Assembly (NCBI RefSeq): GCF_037975245.1
Contig: NC_092576.1
Coordinates: 38,705,111 to 38,769,110, forward strand
Reading direction: 5' to 3'
Origin: Apostichopus japonicus
Lineage: Eukaryota > Echinodermata > Holothuroidea > Aspidochirotida > Stichopodidae
DNA: 64,000 nucleotides
The notes under the pieces: model-generated
What the model was told of the DNA's origin: nothing
The model's database searches: none
What the model saw: only the letters and a program-made list of their open reading frames with translations
Shown: positions 31,372-48,404 of the stretch, one piece after another
Layout: each line of letters opens with the position of its first letter
Numbering within the stretch: the first letter of the stretch is position 1
Position numbers and translations under genes: made by a program

Positions 31372-33900
31372 CTGTATAGAATAAATTATGATCAACTAGT
31401 ACATGGTGATAACTGACATATCTAAACACACTTATACCATTTATTGTACATAAAATAGACACCAGCCTTTCCAAGTTAATATACAAAATAGATTGACATT
31501 TTACAATTATATCAGCTATGTGTATTTGCTTTCCGAGTTGTTTATTACCAGTAAATGAATTAATATTTATTCTACGTCTTCTAAAATTGGCAGCTACATT
31601 GTAAATGGAACTTAGATCCACAGTAGCTTTGACAATGTAAACATATTCAAATCAATCTCTTGACAAGCATTAATGAGTTTCAGATTGAAACTGTCACGAG
31701 GGAGGCGATTGATACATTACTGTTTTGTCCTCCGTGGAGTGGTCTAATGAGAGGGGTGTCCAATTATCATTTGGGTATCAATTTCGTGATTTAATTGATG
31801 TACAATATTTTACACATTGTAAGTTAGTCTGGTCTATGTTAGCCTCGTTGATAAGGAAGCTTTATAAAAACCTATAATCGATTAAAAAGTTTGTACGTTG
31901 TATACATAACATGCCGTACATTTTAGGGCATTCTTTCAAAAAATAAAATAAATTGAAACGGCTACAAAATTGCAGAAATAGACCAAAACAACCGTTTTTT
32001 CTTTCCTGCTGTCATTTGGCATTGCTATTTGTTTTACAACTGAAAATTCTTCATAATTGTAAATGGCTTTGCCGTTACATCTTGAATTTTCATTGGAGCA
32101 GCAAGTTGATAACTTGATATGATCTATACTTATAAATTATACTTAAATAAAATGGCATCCGCAACTACAGTAATGTGTCTAGACTAAACAGTAAAGGAAT
32201 CAATATATTAATTTAATTGATTGATCTAAAGCGTCATCGCATGTTTATCATTGTTTCAAATAATAGTAATGATCCACTGAGATGTCATTAACAACATTCG
32301 GAGACACCATTTCAAATTTGCATTAGCATTAGTTCATGCTGTTTTAATTACAAATTCATATTTTGAACCTTGATATTTGCTTAGATATACAACAGTTTCA
32401 CACGAGTGACATTGTAATTATTTAGGTGCAATGCTGTGGATGTAACGATACGTTCTATGTTTGGATGACAGAAAACCTTTCTTTTTTATGTTTGTTTGTT
32501 ATGTTCTGAACTTGCTCGCTATTTAACAGTATTTTCTTACCTATAGCGACGACGGAAGTTTTCCACCTAAAGAAAGAAAAACAATGTAAAAATTAGATAA
32601 AACATTAAACTGCCGCCGCCGTCACTCCTCCCTACCAGCAGAAATTATATTTATCCCAAGACCGCTCTAAACGATGAATGCAATGCCTCTGTTTAACTGC
32701 GACTCTTTCTCTCACAACACAACTAATATATACATATTATGAATAGCATCCATTTTTAATCGACTTCCTATCACCATAATTAGACTTTAACTAATATAAG
32801 GTAGTTTGTAATCAGACCAAAATTAGTCATAAAACCTCTCGAACTAAACCGTCTCATTTATGTAAGCAGCATACTATAGTCCGCTGTAACATATAGCCAC
32901 ATTTTGATACCAAGATAAGAACCTCAAACAATTAAATAAAACTAATTATTTCACTGGTCCGCTGCTCATTTCACCTACCATTCTTCCACCAACATTCTGA
33001 TATATTTATAGACCTGATAACCCTAGACTTAATAATGTTTACAATCAACAATAATGATATACCCACATTCAGATTTTACTATTCACATACCACCCTATCC
33101 ATCCTACAATGTGCATAAAAAAACCTTCAAAAAAATGAATTGAAACATAACTTAAGTGTCGATATCTCATAGTTGTACAAAAGAGGGACATTTTAGAGCT
33201 GATACTGTTTCAGTTGTTCATATTTAAGATATTTAGCTTGAAAGTCTGATACGAAATATTTGAATCACACTACTAAGGCAAAATGAATGATCAGTTCAGT
33301 TCCTCGGTACAGTTTTTCATTTCAACGTTTAAATTCCATCGTGTGTGCATTATAATTCTTTGATATTAAATAAATTTGATTACTTTCTGACAACAATAAA
33401 TAAATAAATAATCAAGATTGTAATGGATTGCCCAAAATACAAAAACAAAGGAGGCAGAGGAAAACCACTTCCAGCTGTTATTTGCCTCTTAAATAAAATT
33501 ACACACATCCACCTAAAAGTATCTGCAAAGTTCATTTGCCTGCTTAAAACAAGTAACCAAAACGTAAATTAAAAATAGAAAACTGTGAATTATTAAGTTT
33601 TTTATACTTTTGTTCTTACTTTCATTTATTGATAAGGAGTATTTGATGATATGATACCGTAAAGACGTCGTGTTAATCCGCCAGATCTTGCTGAACATGT
33701 ACCAACGCCTACGTGTAAAATTGTTAATGTTAGAAGTATACATGTTTACTAAGGAACATGTGCTATGGCTTTAATTGATTTAATGTGTGGCTATTAAACC
33801 TGGAATTACACATGTATCTCATTGTACACATGTTTATGTATGTATCATACTGACCGCTTTACTAAATGAAGTATAATATTCACTATTAGCATAACATTAC
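31372..33900 (-). other. Introns of NLR copy 2 around the 26-bp microexon
   Basis: Homologous to 2192-4342 of copy 1 except for small indels. Apart from the microexon at 32541-32566 nothing coding is recognised. The segment 31630-32140 has no clear match in copy 1 and may be a small insertion. Confidence 0.45.
32541..32566 (-). CDS. NLR copy 2, 26-bp microexon
   Basis: TAG acceptor (32569-32567), GTAAGA donor, coding VENFRRRY plus AG. Length, phase and donor equal those of the copy-1 microexon at 2844-2869. Confidence 0.6.
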
Positions 33901-33948
33901 CTCTTGACGATATTCTGCTTCTGTCAATTCATCTCCAATGGATTTCGT
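33901..33948 (-). CDS. NLR copy 2, 48-bp exon (GDEL..AEYRQE)
   Basis: CAG acceptor, GTAATG donor, 16 codons reading TKSIGDELTEAEYRQE. It is phase 0 at both ends and paralogous to 4343-4390. It lies just right of the first large satellite in transcript order. Confidence 0.7.
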
Positions 33949-34144
33949 CTGTAAATAAGGTAATATGAATGAAGATGAGAACAAATACAAGAAACTTTTA
34001 ATTATTTTCCCAGTAAAATGATAGTGTTGTCCAGTAGGAATAATATAGATATTGATAGCGAAATAAGTAACTGTATAAGTTTGCGAAAAATGAAATATAT
34101 CGTTAGCTATACTATAGCAAGTAGGAAACGTTTCTTGTCCTCCT

Positions 34145-35880
<1,736 letters not shown>

Positions 35881-36243
35881 ACATATTTTATCGCCCTTTC
35901 AAAAGCTTTGTAAAGCGGTACTGTTTATCTATGACCACATGTTCGTATACATCATAATCCCTTGTACCTGTCACAGATCACATAACACACTGTGAAGTTA
36001 ATTAACATGTTTTATGATGTATTAGCTTGATGTTACTTCTGCGCCACTGAAATGTCAGAGCACAAACAAATCTGAGATGTTTTCGCCATTTTATAGTTTA
36101 GAGGTTGCAAACAAGTATTCTTGTCTAAATGTTCCTTTGGAATGAACAGCATTCTTCCAAACTAAACTTCCATTCGGTGGGTTTCTTTTAGTGAGTTGAA
36201 CCATCAAGGTTTCTTATTAAAATAAACAATGAGATACAATTAC

Positions 36244-36341
36244 CGGGAAGAGTATAGAACGTCCAGATGCCTGCATCCAACGACCAGACTGGAGATTTAA
36301 TATGTAGTACCCTTCGCTTCGTCCATAAGGCGCCCAGAAAA
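36244..36341 (-). CDS. NLR copy 2, module exon D2
   Basis: A 98-bp exon from TAG to GTAATT. It reads FWAPYGRSEGYYILNLQSGR then WMQASGRSILFP. It keeps the LNLQSGRW core that is damaged in the copy-1 equivalent. Phase 1 in, phase 0 out. Confidence 0.72.
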
Positions 36342-38046
36342 CTAAAATATAAATGAAGTTAAAACAAGTCAGAGTAGGTAATCAGTATCAACAAACATGA
36401 ACATACAAGATAGAACGGCAGTCAGTGTTATAATCTATGTTTTGATCAGGTCAAACTTCAACAGATTTAGGTACTGTCGCATACACAGTAAACAGTTGTA
36501 TTCTGTTTATTGTTAATGCCAAATGCAACACTTTAAACTGAGTAATTCATACAGTATGCTTTATCAGACCGTTCAGTGAAACTAATTTGATAGTTTCCTT
36601 TGATTGTTTGATTGTTTCCATTAAATTTCGTCTGAACACAAGACCGGTTACTTGAAGATGGAGGAAACGTGCAAGAAGAAAGACCAAGGGGAGCAATCAG
36701 TTTGTCTCAGTGTTTTACTCCAAAGCTAAATGTGTGATACCGACATATTTATATCACATTTAACTATATCTATTAACTGTCCGGTTGCGTCCCAACACTA
36801 AAATATGTTAAAGGTAGAATGGTCAAGTTGCCATCATTTGAGAATTGAAAAGACTGTTAAAACATATTCACAAATATTCAGCATCTGTCCTCTAACATGA
36901 ATTGGATATATGTTTATATCATACAGTTACTGGAATTTATATAGCACACATCTTTAAACGTATGTTTTCCAGTATTTTGAGTTGAAGGTTTGAGTTCCTG
37001 TCTATTACAATTCTTTCTCAGATATCTAAAGTTATTACAACTAAAATGTCGTGCTTATTTTAACTTCAGGTTTCAGATTTTTCTCTGACATTTCTGGCAT
37101 TGCTCATTAACATTACAGATGACAAAAACAAAGTTAACAACTGAAAGGCAATCATATAACCTGAGCATTTGTCCTCAAAGCGTAAAGGTTGCATACAATA
37201 CATGATCCTTTAGAGACACATATCGGTAAATTGATCAGCACTATGATATGGAAAATCCTAATAAAAACATAAGCAAGCTACATTTTACTTGATTTATGTT
37301 TGTTTACCTTTGTTTACTACCAGTGGTACCGCTGTTTTTATTTTAACGTCTCCATAACACACCGCAGGTGTTCCTATTGCATTTAGTCTAGAACGTCTTC
37401 AGTTGTAACTTTGGAAGTTTTTGTATCAGATTCAGGGCACCAGCTACGTTCATGTTGGATGTCATTGTATTAAACATATGTAGCCTGGGTGATATATTAT
37501 TCATCACTCTCACCAACAAACTACTCTCAGACCCCCCTCCCCACTCCCGTATCCTGTTTAAACTTTCCACAGCGATTTAAATAGGCATTCACAACACGTC
37601 ATTATCTTATCTTATTTCAGAGAAAGGGAGAGATCACTCTCGTTAATGTTAACATATTCAAGCTTCCCTCACTGTTATACCATGCAGTAGTTATTTGTTT
37701 GTACTGTGCAGGGTCTAGGCTTAATTTCAGTTTGTAATCTTTTGAGCTTTTTTTCTCTGAGCGAAGGTAAATGTACGAAACGCTCAGTATATTACAGTAA
37801 ACTTAAATGATTTATTTAAATTGTTCCAAAGCTCTTTCTCAGCTATGTCACTTATTTGTTAAATATCTTTCTTCATCAGTCTTAATTTAAGATATTGACT
37901 TATTTTGGTCGGAAATAACATGATCTAAACTGTATCTTAAATGTTCTTGAATTACGAGAAGAAAAGGAAACAACAATATGAACCGAAGAAGGCAAGATAT
38001 AGTCATCAATCAATAACTAATAAATCAATAATTATCGTTACTGTAC
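36342..38046 (-). other. Intron of NLR copy 2 between C2 and D2
   Basis: Homologous to 4675-6070 of copy 1. A few hundred extra bases (around 36900-37130 and 37320-37380) lack a clear counterpart. No coding sequence recognised. Confidence 0.45.
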
Positions 38047-38120
38047 CTTTAACGTTCTTTGATATCAAGTTGAAAATATCATGCATCGATGTACAAGGCG
38101 GCAGCAGACAGTGCTGAAAC
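38047..38120 (-). CDS. NLR copy 2, module exon C2
   Basis: A 74-bp exon, CAG acceptor at 38123-38121 and GTACAG donor. It reads FQHCLLPPCTSMHDIFNLIS and KNVK plus one base. The C.LPP signature and MHD(I/L)FN(L/M)ISK string match 6071-6144. The frame joins D2 correctly (KNVK|VFWAPYG). Confidence 0.72.
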
Positions 38121-38319
38121 CTGATGATGAAAGAAAAATAAAATTTGACTAACAAAGAGACAAAATCAGAGACTCCATAATGACTAGACGCTCGATTCAA
38201 ATAAACTGTAGCATGATCATATAATAAGAGATACAATTGTTAATCTCCATTCTCTAATACACTATGTACCAGCAGCACGGTGTCTTAGCTTCATGTTCAA
38301 TTTATGTAATAGACGACGA

Positions 38320-38324
38320 GCGCA

Positions 38325-38359
<35 letters not shown>

Positions 38360-38514
38360 ACCACCATCACCACCATCACCACCATCACCACCATCACCAC
38401 CATCACCACCATCACCACCATCACCACCATCACCACCATCACCACCATCACCACCACCACCACCACCATCACCATCACCATCACCATCACCATCACCATC
38501 ACCATCACCATCAC

Positions 38515-38558
<44 letters not shown>

Positions 38559-38944
38559 CCATCACTACAACCATCATCATTACCAACATCATCATTATCA
38601 CCAACATCATCAGTATTATCATTACCGTCATCATCACCACCATCGCCATCCCAATCATCATCATCACAAACGCCACCGCCACCGTCACCAACATCATCAC
38701 CAGCATCATCACCATCACCACCATCATCATCATCATCACCATCACTACAACCATCATCATCACCAACATCATCATTATCACCAACATCATCATTATCACC
38801 ATCGATATCACCATCATCACCAACATCATCATTATTATCATTACCGTCATCATCACCACCATCGCCATCCCAATCATCATCATCACCAACGCCGCCGCCA
38901 CCGTCACCATCATCATCACCATCGTCTTCACCATCATCATTTTT
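38320..38944. repeat. CAT/CAC satellite, block 2
   Basis: Begins at the place corresponding to the copy-1 CAT repeat (6379). It includes (CACCAT)n at about 38360-38450 and (CACCATCACCAT)n to 38520. A roughly 0.2-kb unit (starting ACCATCACTACAACCATC near 38560 and again near 38740) is duplicated with GCCACCGCCACCGTCACC at each end. Confidence 0.93.
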
Positions 38945-39002
38945 AGAGTAAGATTGGACTTGTAGTATTTCCCCATACTTCACGACAATAGTTTAGGTAT
39001 CG

Positions 39003-39140
39003 AAGGAAAATTGCACAGTAAAACATATGAAGTGCATCACTATTTAAATGTACAGTATAAATATTTTGGGCCCAATTGACGCTTGAGGCACACCCCTACT
39101 ATATTATGAAAACACTGACTTAAAAATGCTGATTTGGGCA
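39003..39140 (-). mobile_element. Remnant of LINE relic shared with copy 1
   Basis: GGCCCAATTGACGCTTGAGG and its flanks align with 7165-7240 in copy 1, where the minus strand reads as a decayed RT block. The remnant is shortened here and wedged between two satellite blocks. Confidence 0.45.
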
Positions 39141-39144
39141 TAAC

Positions 39145-41745
<2,601 letters not shown>

Positions 41746-43593
41746 TTTCTTTTTTTCTTGATCTATTCCTTCCATTGCTCTATCTTTTCTATCTTTTTTA
41801 TCCATGACCTTCGAAAATGGAAAAGAAAAGAAAAACTTTAAACATATTCTACTTCAAAAAAACTGAACATACCACGAAGGCCTACTAACGATTTTAAAAC
41901 CACACAGTGTCTAGACGTATCCATGGCAACCTTGTGGTACTTGTTTGTCAGTAAATTCCAGGTGTTTTATTAAGGACGCGCGCGTCTCTGATATTGAATA
42001 CAACTTCTTTCATTGTATTGTTCAGGTATTTGATTGACAGGTGTTGAACAAAAGAAAAATGTTAAACTATTGAAAGTGTCAGTACAGTCAGTGTACATCT
42101 TTAGCAAGAAAAAAATTATGAAATAAGTTCGATAGACTTTTAGGATAAATAAACCGTGTACTGTCTGAGTAGAAAAGAGAAGAAATGGTTAACGTACAGA
42201 TGTATGATATAAATGTGTACAGTGTAGGGTATATATGACAAGGCTAATTTTTTCAAATGGAAATTTGGTAAAAACACAATGTACAGAAATAGAGATTAAG
42301 GAAGGGTCATAGGCCTTGTAGGTTTGGGAGGGGGAGGGTGTGTGTCAGTGTGTGTGTGTGGCGGGGATGGGGGGTGGTGAGCAGAATACTGCACTGTTAG
42401 AAAGCATCTACAGTAAAATCTTCTGAAATATCAAGCTAAAAACAGATGTACTGTGTTTGTTTACTATTATTATATTCTGCAAACATTATGAATAGAAAGG
42501 CAAAATATATATGTGATTTTGAGTCTTATTTACATATAGACTGTTTGATTGGTCTCTACTGTGTGGGGATTGGCTGTAATGATATGGGGGTTCATACTAT
42601 GCATACATCAAGATATTTTTGTTGCATGGGGCAGGTGGGGTGGGAGGGGGTTGGGAGCAAATTGTTGGAGTGGAGGAGGTGAAGACAGGTTGTTAATCAG
42701 AAGAGAGGAACGATAATAGTATAACAGAAGACCTTGCTGAGTATGTGTAGGTTTGGGATTGTGGGGTGAAGTGAGGGGAATGCGTTGCAATGAATGGTGT
42801 TATTAACAAGATATCCCAAGTATTATAAACATAATAAATGGGGTAAGTCGTCCGGCATAATTGTTGGGGTGGATTAGGGAAAACTTATGGTAATATAGTT
42901 GAAAGGGGTGCCATACGAATGGATGAAGAAAATTACAACCTGTTAATTTATATCACTGTTTGTTTTTTACTTAAATATCAATGTGCATTAATGACCAGTT
43001 AAGTCACATATTAATTAAGAAGTGAACGAGTCCTGATAAAACATTTAGTTTTTTTCTTTCCTTTTTATCTTATTAATTCTTTTGGTTAATCTACAAGATC
43101 GAAGTTTGTGTATATTTATCAAGGGTTGCTTTTGGCAACAATGTTATTTTTTTTTTACTTCTGCAGTTATGATGCCTCATATCTTGATCTAATTAATTCC
43201 TACTTGTTTATTATCATTATTATTTAACTGAGATTCATTATTTCTAAGTGTAAGCTAGGGCCTCATATCTCTTTATTTAAACAAATTTCATTCTTCTGAA
43301 GAATTTATAAGTCAATTCTATGTGTTTCTGTCTCATTTTGTCTCTATTTTACTCTCCCATTAATCAGATTCATTACCTGATGACTGTTCATTTATTGTTA
43401 GTTTATTTCTTTATCCAATTTCTTTTTGATTCGTATTGTTTTACTTCGACATTTATCTAAAGCGATTAAAAAACAACCTTCAATAAGTATTAAATATAAC
43501 TATATTAATAATTCATATCTTGTTAACATAAAATATTCATTAGTTAATTTATTAATTAATAATATTATATACATAATTATTATTTATACTTAC
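41746..43593 (-). other. Intron of NLR copy 2 between B2 and C2
   Basis: The last 350 bp (43240-43593) align with 7310-7679 of copy 1. The part 41.8-43.2 kb has no clear counterpart in copy 1. It contains G-rich stretches (42330-42380, 42630-42780) and no recognisable coding sequence. Confidence 0.45.
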
Positions 43594-43802
43594 TGCAGTT
43601 CCTTGAATCTTTGAGAGTGTTGTACATAGTTTAATATTCCATTAACTTCATGTTTATTCATTTCTCTCCCTTTCTCTGTCTGTATGCCCATATTCTCTAT
43701 TGATGTTATGATTGGTAGAGAGAGACCAGAGGAGAGGATAATGTTCCCATCTTCATCAATCTTACTAAAGCACAAGTTTAGATTCACACAGTATATGGGA
43801 AT
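43594..43802 (-). CDS. NLR copy 2, module exon B2
   Basis: A 209-bp exon, CAG acceptor at 43805-43803 and GTAAGT donor. It begins IPIYCVNLNLCFSKIDEDGN, keeps LSSGLSLPIITSIENM and ends ILNYVQHSQRFKEL. Same length and phases as 7680-7888. It follows exon A2 across a 2-kb intron. Confidence 0.8.
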
Positions 43803-43969
43803 CTGAAGAAAGAAAATAATAAATATAATTAATATCATCATGTTTGTTTACAGGATAAATACTCGAAAATAATAACATTATAATCAACTTAGGAATATTA
43901 ACCTCATTATTGTTTGAAATTTATATAAATCAAATGATATTTTGTTTATTTTCATCATATAATAATCCA

Positions 43970-44045
43970 TAAGCCCTTGCGGGTTTCTCCTAAATTTGTG
44001 GTCGCTTAAGCGTCGTAAAAATAACTGCTGATTATTATTATCATA
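43970..44045. mobile_element. Short insertion, possible SINE/LINE 3'-end fragment
   Basis: About 75 bp (AAGCCCTTGCGGGTTTCTCC, then TTGTGGTCGCTTAAGCGTCG) between AATAAT/ATTATTATT edges. It is absent at the aligned place of copy 1 (about 8030). Its GC content differs from the surrounding intron, and the ATT-rich end is typical of a retroposon tail. I cannot name a family. Confidence 0.35.
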
Positions 44046-45878
44046 GTTTGTTGTTGGTTTTTTTTAGTATTAAATAATTAGTGGTTTGAATTTGTTAAAA
44101 AATGGTAATTTTATTTATAAAGTTTGTTAAATCTTTGTTTCATTTTATTTTTATTAAGTGATATTTGGTCGGGGTATTAGGAGGTTGCATTGGTACGGGG
44201 GAGGGCGTGGATTTGGTTTACCCTCGTGAATGTTTTGTTATTGTCAAAACGTGTGCAAGGGGTGAGTGATAAATTGACCGATGGTTGTCATACTGGGTAA
44301 AGATGGGTGTGGTAGGGGTTAGGAGTGGTATTCTAGGGTTGGGGAGCATGTAGACTGCTTACATATATTAAATGTAACTTTTGTTTTAGGGGGATGTGGA
44401 AATCTGAAGAAAGGAACATAAGAAATATGATCAATATAATATCGCCTTATCAGGGTTTTAAGTTTAACACAGATGACTAAAAGCAGAATTATTTATTTTT
44501 CAGCATAGTTTGCATTTGATTTTAGAAGAAATGAAAGAATATCTTAAATTATTTTTAGTTTTTGTTGTTGAAGAATATCATAACAACGTGTTTATTAATG
44601 TTGTTTTCTAGGGTTTTTTTTAAATCCATTTGCCTACAAGTCAAGAATTGTAAAGGTGAATAATGGTAGTAGCAGTTGTACTTTATTTGAAAGCTTTAAT
44701 CGTTCATTATGTTTGAAAATGAGGTATCCTTAATCCTTGGATACAAATAGTTATCATTTACTTTAAGGCTATATGTATATTTACTCCTAAATTTAAACAA
44801 AGTTTATCAAATGATATTTATAGTGCAGTGCTATAGAATTTTCGTTTGTTTTGAATAATATACAAAAGTTGACTTGCAAGCGATTTTATGATCAGTTGTT
44901 TGTTAAGGGGTTAAGCATATCAAAACAGTTCGTACATATTTGTTGTTGTTTACTGTGTACTTTGAAGACATAAAGTTACTATTAAGGCAGATGAAGTAAA
45001 TCTTGTCATGACAGCAACTGGTGTGACATATTTTACAGATATTCATATTTATTGTATAAGAGGAGGGTGACATTGTATTTGTCTTTTGTATTGCTTTAAA
45101 AACACTTCTTATGATATATTTATTTTCAGTGAAGTTCAAAAATGAGTATTTCTTGAATCTCAGTTCATCATCGTTATCACAGACAGTAGTCGATTCAGGA
45201 GTTACCATTTCATGACGAGATTAAAATATGAGGAAGTGTTAGGTTGGTTATTTAAATAGATTTATATAAGGGACTGTATGTATGGTTATTCTTTATTAAA
45301 TACAAGTTGAGTGACAATTTAATGTCGGCGGTGGAATGGGGTGGGTGTAGCAATGGGTTTTTGGCGTTGTAAATAAATTGCTGATCATATCTTGAAAGTA
45401 TAATTGTATTGATTTTACAAGTAAGTTGAATCATATTTAATGATTGAGGAAAACCGCTTTGTGTTTAATCTTACCTAATCGTAGCCACGAATTCAGTTAG
45501 AGGTGTTAACTGTACCCAATGACTGGAGGGTTGAAGTGGAGTGTTATTTGTTTCTTAAGTTTAGCTAATGGTTATATGGAGGTGAATCGTTTACTTTTGA
45601 GATGAAGGTGATTTGTGACATTGACTCATTTCATTGATACAGACAATTAATGGGAGAAACAGGGATAGTAATGAATAGTTGTTTTTATTTTGATATTTGT
45701 TGAATGTTTATGGTGAGACTTGGTTGTATTATTTGTTTACAAATACATTTCAATAATGATCAAAGGTAAACGTATTATATGATGTATTCTTCCTCACACT
45801 AAGGTGGTCAGGGAAATATTTTGTAATATTATATTCTACAAGTTCCTTACTCACGTGACCCATTGACGGTGTACTTAC

Positions 45879-45989
45879 ATTATGACTGGACGCTTTCATC
45901 AGGAGATCTATGGCTGTCCTCTGTACTGACACATTGTCTTTGCTACTGATGGCTACACCTTGTGAGCACAACTCGGTAACGTCATCAGC
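45879..45989 (-). CDS. NLR copy 2, module exon A2
   Basis: A 111-bp exon (37 codons) from TAG (45992-45990) to GTAAGT, phase 0 at both ends. It reads ADDVTELCSQGVAISSKDNV then SVQRTAIDLLMKASSHN. It is homologous to the last part of the NACHT exon, and both end in SSH(D/N) at a phase-0 donor. So the module's part A exists once as the NACHT exon's tail and once as a separate exon. This copy keeps the intact acceptor and frame that copy 1 has lost. Confidence 0.78.
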
Positions 45990-46538
45990 CTATTAAACAA
46001 TATAAACATTGTATTAGCAATAAAAAATGATAAATTATAAGGTATAGAATGATAATTATTTATACAAATACTATGATATGATCAAGTGCCACTTTACTAG
46101 CGCTTACAACTATAACTTATATATATATGATGAATCATATAGTGTGTAATGAAGCACGATTGTTGTAACCGGTATGGGCGCACTGTACAATACATACAGA
46201 ACGCGTGTAAGGACATAACACCTTAAATCCGATAAGTCAAAACACTATCATGCCTTATGCAGTCGCCTTGTACGGGATGAATAAATTATTGCAAGTATAA
46301 ACGATTGATATTGAATAGTACGTTACTGTCCATGGTTAGACAGTAGAGAATATAAAAAAGAATAGAAAGGTTATACGTAACTGTTTAAAGAAAAAATAAA
46401 ATGCAAAATACTCCTTATTTTTTTACCTCCCCCGTTCACAGAACCTGCTCCCCCCCCCTCCTCCCCATGCACACAAACACACGCAAACACAACACATCCA
46501 GGCAAATTGAATTCAAACAGAACAAAAGTTCAACCAAC

Positions 46539-46594
46539 CTTCTTCCATTTACCGGATTGGAGATCAAGATGACAGGCATTACTCGGCCACAAAA
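46539..46594 (-). CDS. NLR copy 2, module exon D1
   Basis: A 56-bp exon, CAG acceptor and GTTGGT donor, reading VLWPSNACHLDLQSGKWKK with the preceding base. It is nearly identical to 10015-10070. Confidence 0.75.
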
Positions 46595-47142
46595 CTGAAA
46601 AAAAAACAGAATAAAAATAAAATCAACAAAGTACATTTATTAATATAACCAGAGCTATGTAACTAAGACTCTCAATAAATGGAAACTAAGCTACCTAATT
46701 CTTGATATAGATATATAAAACTTATATTTTTTTTCCTGCAGGATTTTCATTTAAGGTCACACAGGCCTACCATCACGACGACATTCGCCGACCATTCCCT
46801 CACAGGAATGAGCTAAACTTATCTTACACTTTAACGATTTGGAATTGTTTCAAATGTTCTAAACCAAATATTATGTGTCATCATTTTTACAATAAGGCAG
46901 AACAATTAGTAGCAAATATCAAAATGAAAGAAATGATCACGGTAGTTGCTGAATTGCAGTAAATAATTATTAACTATTTTAAACTGTTCAACCTTGGAAG
47001 GATTTCTCTGCTTAATTATATATGATCGCCACAACACAGTAGAGTAGTTTAATATCATTGTGGTATAATAAGTGTTTATTACATTACGCAGTCTGTACTG
47101 TAACCAGTACGCCTATACATTGTATTGTAACATATTGTAGTG

Positions 47143-48101
47143 TAAGACCCCGGTCACACGTACATTTTTTTCAGACATAACGATGTTCCGACCATGGTCC
47201 GACCATGGTACGGTTTGCGTGTGACCGCTCTCTACTATGGTCCGACGATCGTCCGACCATCGTCCACTAAAGATGGTAATTAGCATCGTTAGCCCCGCAT
47301 TAACCATGGTCCAACCATCGTTAGCAGGAAGAACCATGCGTGTGACCGCAATTGCGTTGTCCGAATATTCATGTTAGCGTAAACACTGACCTCGGCCAGA
47401 AATCCCGATTTCAATCGCTTGACATAGCGACGCGTGCCTAGATACATACGATGTAAACAACACAAACACGCACTGCACTGCATACAGCACACAGTACATA
47501 CACGCGTACGGTTTCTACCACAAAACAACACAACAGTCAACACCCCGGACAATTCGACAAGACAGATCGCAATGGCGGCCACTACTCGCGGTAAGACCTG
47601 GGAGGAACAAGAAGTCCTGACACTAATTGATATATTTTTGGGGGAAGAAGAAACAGAGTTTGGTGAACAACACCTTAGGAATAAGGAGGTATTTAGTAAG
47701 TGCCCGGATATGATGGCAAGAGAGGGATACGAACGGATGCATACGGAGATATGGACCAAAGTCAACAATTTAAAGAGCTCGTACAAGCGGCAGACAGAAT
47801 CAATGAAAGCGCTACGGCAAATTGAGTTTCCATCGCCATCAACTACTACTTACAACTAGAAAACCCGCGAATCATGGTCAAATCCGTGACCCTTGACCAA
47901 CCCAACGCAACTGCGCATGATAGCTTTGCAAAAGCATAATCAACTCACTGATGCATGTGTCCGCGAATAACGATCGTCCGCACATAGTACAAAGTCAAGT
48001 GAGTATGTGTGACCGCTACCGTAGTTAGTTTAATACGGTTACACTATAGTTAAGAAACGATGGTCAGAAGATGCAATTGTATACGTGTGACCGTGGTCTT
48101 A
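47143..48101 (+). mobile_element. Harbinger-like DNA transposon, internally deleted
   Basis: About 0.96-kb insertion into the donor-side repeats of exon C1 in copy 2, absent from copy 1. The termini are inverted repeats: TAAGACCCCGGTCACACGTA at the left, and on the opposite strand TAAGACCACGGTCACACGTA at the right. TAA/TTA at the two ends fits the TWA target preference of PIF/Harbinger elements, although a clean duplication cannot be separated from the repeats. Subterminal ATGGTCCGACC words recur in both orientations at the left. It carries a Myb/SANT-like ORF and no transposase, so it is non-autonomous. Confidence 0.8.
47572..47859 (+). CDS. Myb/SANT-like DNA-binding protein of Harbinger element
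   Basis: A 95-codon frame. Starting at the ATG of MAATTRGKTWEEQEVLTLID, it shows the trihelix-type Myb/SANT pattern: TWEEQEVLTLIDIFL as helix 1, a middle helix around VFSKCPDMMAREGY, and IWTKVNNLKSSYKR as the recognition-helix region. PIF/Harbinger transposons encode such a protein beside the DDE transposase and use it to bind the element and import the transposase. Here it ends soon after the domain (SPSTTTYN), probably shortened by the internal deletion. The upstream in-frame extension to 47434 overlaps 5' element sequence and is less likely coding. Confidence 0.72.
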   Translation: MAATTRGKTWEEQEVLTLIDIFLGEEETEFGEQHLRNKEVFSKCPDMMAREGYERMHTEIWTKVNNLKSSYKRQTESMKALRQIEFPSPSTTTYN

Positions 48102-48108
48102 GCCATAC

Positions 48109-48185
48109 CTTGTACATTCTTTCTTCTTAATTCTTCTGGGATTTTCTCTGGTCTGATCGATGCAGGTAGTGTGCAGTTAAGAAAC
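48109..48185 (-). CDS. NLR copy 2, module exon C1
   Basis: A 77-bp exon, CAG acceptor at 48188-48186 and GTATGG donor. It reads FLNCTLPASIRPEKIPEELR and RKNVQ. The Harbinger-like element ends only 7 bp past its donor, so the donor itself survives but its downstream context is new. Confidence 0.75.
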
Positions 48186-48404
48186 CTGTGATATGAAAGT
48201 AAATATATGAAATGATCGTGTGTTTCTCTTTAAATACTAACAAACAGCTGACCTTACTATATGACCTTACTATGACCTTACTATATCCTTACTATATCCA
48301 GGTAATAATAAACAGAGAATACCTCATTAATTGTATGAACAAAACGCAAATATTTGCAGTTGAGATAACAGAGTTCTATTGAATATACCAATGCATAAAC
48401 TTCA

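Noticed and set aside
31136-31621. 161-codon minus-strand frame over the end of gene copy 2
   Set aside because: In copy 1 the same frame is stopped inside the shared exon; the phase-2 frame with matching stop positions fits both copies better.
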